64,000 nt of DNA. Origin: Kappaphycus alvarezii. Taxonomy: Eukaryota; Rhodophyta; Florideophyceae; Gigartinales; Solieriaceae. How positions within the stretch are numbered: the first letter of the stretch is position 1; each line of letters opens with the position of its first letter. The notes under the pieces were generated by a model. It ran no database searches. It was not told the DNA's origin and worked only from the letters and a program-made list of their open reading frames with translations. The stretch spans positions 930,001 to 994,000 of the forward strand of contig NADL03000599.1 in NCBI GenBank assembly GCA_002205965.3. Direction: 5' to 3'. The position numbers and the translations under genes are program-made. This document shows, piece after piece, positions 59,585 through 64,000 of this stretch.

Positions 59585-59932
59585 GACTCCTAGGCTTAGC
59601 TATTTCGCAGCCCGCAGTCGACTTTGCACATGTTTAGGGTGTGAAATATTTTGATAAGTAGCTCACTGGACCTGATTCGAATCGGCACTAGGTCTCCTGC
59701 GATGATATCCACTGTTCATGTAGAGTCGGATTATTATCTCTCCTAAAAATCCGTGAGCTATCCGTCGCCCTACCATTTTGCAGTATAATAGGTAGAGCAA
59801 TTGTTCAGGATGCATTGCGCAATATGTAAGACGCATGTACGGAATACCAGAATACAACTTAATTTTGAACAGGAAACAGTACTTTGCTGTATAACAACGG
59901 ACTAAAAGAATCCTGTTGGCATTTTTTGTCGG

Positions 59933-60069
59933 CGCTCGCAGCAAATTTTTAGTTGCCGTCCCATAGCACGCCAATTATTCACCGTAGTGTTTTCTCCGCC
60001 GAAGCCACACTGCGCAAGCTAATGGTAATTTCACTCTATTTTCCAATCGTAGTAAACTAGCAAACGATC
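59933..60069 (+). repeat. Dispersed repeat, copy B (partner at 19083-19217)
   Basis: Same strand and block order as copy A, including CGCAGC, CCCATAGCACGCC, CTCCGCCG, CACTGCGCA, CTAATGGTAATTT and GTAAACTAGC. No coding content was recognised. Confidence 0.65.
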
Positions 60070-61200
60070 CCCCCTTTTTTTCATTCTAATCTTCTGGCAT
60101 TTGGGCCCGTACTAATGTATGGATAGGCACCAAGATGCTACTACTTTAAGTTAAGCTTCGGAAAGGTAGGCGTCGAGGCAGGCTCTTGGTACTGTTTCAT
60201 ATCATCAGCTTCAGTGCTTCCATTTTAGTAACACTGCCTACCATTTTTTTAAACTGCGCGACCCTGTTACTGTATTTCCATGGCTCTTAGCCTCTGGCTA
60301 ATGTGGCAGCCGGGGTGGACTATTATCTGAGCGATAATCGCTTGTAGGCGAGCAGGGTACATCCAGAATGTCAAAAGCAAATGGAACAATCATCCAACTT
60401 AGAAACGATCTCGCAGCAGAGTCAGTAAGATGGAAGGTCTTCTAGAGTTTGACGGTGTGATTCCCAATCCTTACATCTTCAGTGCGTTTATTGGCAGCTC
60501 CTTGAGACGGATCCTTGAGACAGAGGACGGACGACATGCGGGGATATCGCGCTGTCACTGGATAGGCATTCTTCCCAGGAGGAAGGCTGCCTGAAGGGGT
60601 CCCGACAGCTGGGTGGTGAAAGCAGTAGGGCAGAGAAAGTGCCAGAAATTGGAAGGGGGGCTTCGAGCTTGATGATGAGTCCAAAAGGCCGGATAAGGTA
60701 GTATTGTGGCAGTGGATACGCTATAGCAGAAGGTGCATCTTGTTAGGCGCGCGTAAATCGGAACAGATTTTTTTGTCGTCGTTATCTACCGACTTTTTAT
60801 TTACTGTAGTACCTCCCCTTGTCCAAAATTGCTTGTAGTTCTGGTCTTTCCTCGCCCTCCCTGACTCTAAGCACCTTCCTGGGAGAATATCTCTCCTTCC
60901 TTATCCTTGCTTATCCTTTCCGCGGTCTTCTCCAAATTCATTGTCATTTTATCTAGATTTTTTAATACTGTATCTACCCCTCTAAATCGATCCCGAATCA
61001 AGTTCTTTTTCTCATTTGTCTTACCTTCTTCTCGAAATTCATTTTATTGAGAAAAAAGGCAAGAATTCACTACTAAAAATTCCCTTTTGGATTTATTTTA
61101 CCTATTTCAAATCTATATAATGCGCCCTCGGGAGGCTATTTAAACCCCTTTATTCCGAGTTTCAAACCTCTTCGATCATTCTGCTCACTACTCCTTTCCC
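60070..61200. other. Intergenic stretch, nothing recognised
   Basis: An 80-codon minus-strand frame (60442-60684) without a domain overlaps unbroken but unrecognised plus-strand text (about 60431-60590). Pyrimidine-rich runs dominate 60780-61200. Confidence 0.4.
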
Positions 61201-61253
61201 CCTACCCATTCTAAACACCCTCAATTGCCTGCCACTCCCTAAAATCCACCAAA

Positions 61254-61779
61254 GTGGACAACCTATGCCCCTCCAGAATCATTTCCAAAAATCGCCAACC
61301 TAGCCCCCTGAACGCCGTTCCCCTACTCCCTTTCGGACTTACTGACCGCGATGAGTATCTCCGCCGGAAAACGAAGAAGGTGATCGCGTTCGCTTGTCGC
61401 TTGTTCATCGAGGATGAGGCGGAGGAGGTAGGCGAGGGACAGGAGGGGGGTTGACGAGGGAGCTAGGAAAACTTTTCAGGAGTGGGCAGCCCCGGAATTG
61501 GTTTACGAGAATGAGGGTGGAGATTAGGATGAAGACGAGGACGAGGAGGGTGAGGGGGAGGGAGACATGGAAAGTGTTGGAATGTTGGGGCGGACGCTGG
61601 ACAGTATGGACCAGGTGGTCCCGACGCTGGAACCAGATGGGGCATCTTTAGTGGTTTAGATATCTCCCAGAAGGAAATAGAAAATTATGAGCTGTTCGCC
61701 GATATTTGTGGGGACTGCTTGGATACCATGAATATTTTGGAGGAGCTTTTTGAGTCTGTTCTAGAGGATGGGAAATGAG
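61254..61779 (+). pseudogene. Unassigned acidic coding fragment, probably frameshifted
   Basis: Plus-strand text seems to be one protein read through shifts. 61254-61454 gives a 66-codon frame ending in Glu/Gly repeats. The next frame, from about 61452, gives a Glu/Asp-rich tract with one stop and then MESVGMLGRTLDSMDQVVP (about 61566-61622). A third frame gives GLDISQKEIENYELFADIC and a helical acidic end MNILEELFESVLEDGK with TGA at about 61777-61779. The amphipathic acidic C-terminus looks genuinely coding. I do not recognise the family. Introns or sequencing shifts are alternatives to decay. Confidence 0.35.
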
Positions 61780-61795
61780 AGGACTAGATCTATTT

Positions 61796-61845
61796 TTCGT
61801 TTCTTAAGTATCTTTTGTATCTTTCGTTTCTTAAGTATCTTTTTT
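61796..61845. repeat. Short tandem repeat, 27-bp period, about 1.8 copies
   Basis: TTCGTTTCTTAAGTATCTTTT occurs at 61796-61816 and again at 61823, with GTATCT between the copies. It lies just after the acidic fragment. Confidence 0.75.
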
Positions 61846-61849
61846 TTAG

Positions 61850-63550
61850 AGTACATCATCCACACAAAGTGTTTTTATCCATTTTTTGGTATCTTTTGTA
61901 GTTTTGTTCGTACTCTACGGGTAGCCAAAAGTCTATATAAGCTGATTAAACTGCTTTATCTTGGAGAGGTCAAGCAAGTAGGAAGACAACTTAACTTCAA
62001 GTAAAGTTCCGAGTAGTAGGAAGTTGAAAGTCAACTTCAGACCCAAGAACCTTTTTTTACGCTGGTCACAGAGCATCAGTGGTAGACCCTGCTCCTTTTG
62101 TACTTGATTATAGCCCTCTCAACTGTCGTCCTTATTCACCCCTTTTTTTCGCTCAACTACACCACGGTAGCACTTTCGTCGCTTACAACACATCCTTCTT
62201 GGGGTATTTGGTTCTGATTCTCTCTTCTCCCGACGATTTACCCCTATCACATATGGTGGAATGTTTCCACTGTATCGGTCCATGGCAATATTACACTTCA
62301 GGCATCTAAAATGGCCGTCGGTATCAAAGACAGGAAGATCGAAGCGAATGGTCGAACATAATGGACCGTGAAAGGAAGGAGAGGAGAGTGCAGCAACGGA
62401 TATTGACGCTTCTGGGGAGACAAAGGAGTCGTAACGGCCCCAACGGCGGATGGAAGCACTTTCGTAATCATAGAGGGGTAAGGGGCTTACCAAGAGCGCT
62501 TCCCAGAAACAATTCACAGGTGCTTGTTATAGTCACTGAAGCAAGATGCAATGAACGGGCTCTGGATGCCGCAAGAGGGCCTAGTTGGTGAACTTCAAGT
62601 TAGGAGTGTGCGGAGTGAAATCCTCCAGATGACGGGCTGTATGTGAGGCTGCGAGGGGTAGAAAAAGACGAGAAGTGGAATCATGGCGTAGCAGCCGTAG
62701 GGGGTTACGTGAGGAGAGGTTGGCTTCCAAGTTTTTCTCCCACACTATTATTGTACCTCAAGTTCGGGAATTGTCCCTATCCCAAGGCCCCTCCAATCCG
62801 CCGGGTCTCGTCGCTGCTCAATTCCTTACTCTATAACCTGCAAATTGAGCCCCATCTCGTCGGGTTTGCGGTCAACGTTATCAGTCCAACTTGTACTTCC
62901 TTTTGTTCAATATTTGACTGCGGTCCAATTCATGCCTTCCAGTAGGCTGAAACCACATACTTTTACCCGCCAACGGCAAAGAATACCGTGACCTAAGCAA
63001 TGACCCGCCAAAGAGTGGAACCGTAATCTGAGTAAAACCCCACTAAAGATAAGAAGTACTGTTATTAAGCATCGGCCTTTCAAATGACTTTTTACTAATG
63101 TCCCTCGATGCTCTCAACTTTTTCACACCTGGCGGTGAGTTTGGCCAACACCGCAAATATCATGTCATGTCACTCCGCTGTTGCAACCTGTAGCACCGTG
63201 GGGTACACTGCTTCCCTTAGGTCCCATTTTGAGGTGCAACCCATATCAATTCAGATCTTTATATGGTGTCTCTTTCTGAGTTCCTGGGTAGTTCTTCCCT
63301 TCGGGGTGCCCCTCCACCCAGCAGAACTCAACGGTGTCCAAGTCTACCCTGACTACAGCTAGCATAGCACAATGAAACTCTGCTCTACTCTACTTAAACC
63401 CCCTCTGGCAATAAACAAGAGGGTAGGAAATCCTCAAGAAAAAACCACCGGGAATAACATTGCCCAATTTACCTTACGCATCTTCCCCCTGGGAAGCATG
63501 CTATAGTGATCACTACGCTTATCGCGTACTCATCTCAACCACCCCGACTG
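61850..63550. other. Intergenic stretch, probably including the 5' LTR of the right-edge gypsy element
   Basis: A 132-codon minus-strand frame (62517-62119) has a CX2C pair and a CCKRRKC run but no ATG and no recognised fold. The 5' LTR and leader of the gag at 63553 should lie within 62.6-63.5 kb. Its partner LTR is outside the window, so its limits cannot be set. Confidence 0.35.
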
Positions 63551-63552
63551 CT

Positions 63553-64000
63553 ATGTCATCCAGTGGCTATCGCCCTGATGGTCCCCCCGTGTTTGCTCCA
63601 ACACAACACCCAGAACTCAATCGATTGGGTCGCAAGGCCATTCACACGTTCATCACCGAGAGAGAGCGTTACTTGAGGCTTTTCAAGGATTGTCAAGCTC
63701 AATGCAGTTCAGTCCAACCTGTCTCGTTGGTCTTGTCGGTGAAATTCAAATTACTTAAAGCCCTTGTCTGTCTTCGCACCTTTGATGGCATCAACAATGT
63801 GAAGGATTTGACTGATTAACTCCTCCGCACGTGGCTCAAGGCTCAGGACGAGCAAACCGTGGAAAAATTCAGCGTTGAAAGTCTGGAAGCGGCATTTAAG
63901 AAGAAACTGTTCATGCGAATGAAGGAACCTGATCCGAACATGAGTGTCATGAACCTTTTCGCGGACTACCTCATGCTTCTCTCAGAGAAGAAGATGGACT
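63553..64000 (+). pseudogene. Ty3/gypsy gag, partial at right edge, one in-frame stop
   Basis: The frame starts at ATG 63553 (MSSSGYRPDGPPVF, a Pro-rich leader). It continues into an LGRKAIHTFITERERYLRLF helix and a capsid-like region. A TAA at 63817-63819 interrupts it, and the same frame goes on (LLRTWLKAQDEQTVEKF, LEAAFKKKLFMRMK, then an LFADYLMLLSEKKMD helix) to the window edge. The helical, charged character fits gag of LTR retrotransposons, and an ATG close behind a non-coding leader fits the start of an element. Protease and reverse transcriptase would lie beyond the window. The stop suggests a defective copy or a recent nonsense change. Confidence 0.6.

Noticed and set aside
62119-62517. 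132-codon minus-strand frame with CX2C motifs as a zinc-finger gene
   Set aside because: It has no ATG start and no consistent zinc-ligand spacing, and it is probably fortuitous or a relic. It is mentioned only in the intergenic entry.
1-64000. CRISPR arrays, bacterial operons or integrons
   Set aside because: No regularly spaced direct repeats and no prokaryotic gene clusters were seen; all clear mobile elements are eukaryotic.

Overview
The window looks like nuclear DNA of a photosynthetic eukaryote with a primary plastid, most plausibly a red macroalga of the Chondrus type. This is an inference from three things. The genes are intron-poor and sit in a small, more GC-rich island. Transposable-element debris surrounds them on both sides. 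One gene encodes an MEP-pathway enzyme of plastid/cyanobacterial type, with a short Phe-containing, Ser/Pro/Arg-rich transit-like leader and no signal peptide. No prokaryotic operons, rRNA genes, CRISPR arrays or confident complete tRNA genes were seen.

Layout. 1-11.6 kb is a nested transposon stack: a badly decayed Ty3/gypsy element (+) is split by a nearly complete Ty1/copia element (1747-9521, 447-bp LTRs, 5-bp target duplication). That copia element is itself split inside its reverse transcriptase by a 2.76-kb piggyBac-like DNA transposon (5058-7819, 4-bp CTAG duplication), which carries a tRNA-like/SINE-like head. 11.6-20.8 kb is AT-rich with no recognisable gene. 20.8-24.5 kb holds a second gypsy relic (-), followed by a decayed PIF/Harbinger transposase (25.0-26.0 kb, -). 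26.3-28.4 kb carries three copies of the C-terminal region of a retroelement reverse-transcriptase polyprotein.

The only two host genes I can call with confidence are convergent. 29087-30142 (+) encodes a single polypeptide joining IspF (MEP-pathway cyclase) to HisE (phosphoribosyl-ATP pyrophosphohydrolase, histidine pathway). 30391-31302 (-) encodes a membrane-anchored RING-H2 protein. The IspF-HisE fusion is the most notable item: two plastid enzymes from different pathways in one reading frame. Next to it lies a two-ORF PIF/Harbinger element (32.35-35.28 kb, -) with an apparently complete DDE transposase and an AT-hook plus Myb/trihelix-like partner protein.

35.5-64 kb is mostly AT-rich sequence with a gypsy relic (37.6-40.3 kb, -), a copia relic (42.7-43.7 kb, -), several hairpins and dispersed repeats, an end fragment of the piggyBac-like family (56.1 kb), an unassigned acidic ORF fragment (61.4-61.8 kb) and the gag of another gypsy element running off the right edge (63.55 kb onward). 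Domain calls come from reading translations by eye; no database search was possible.
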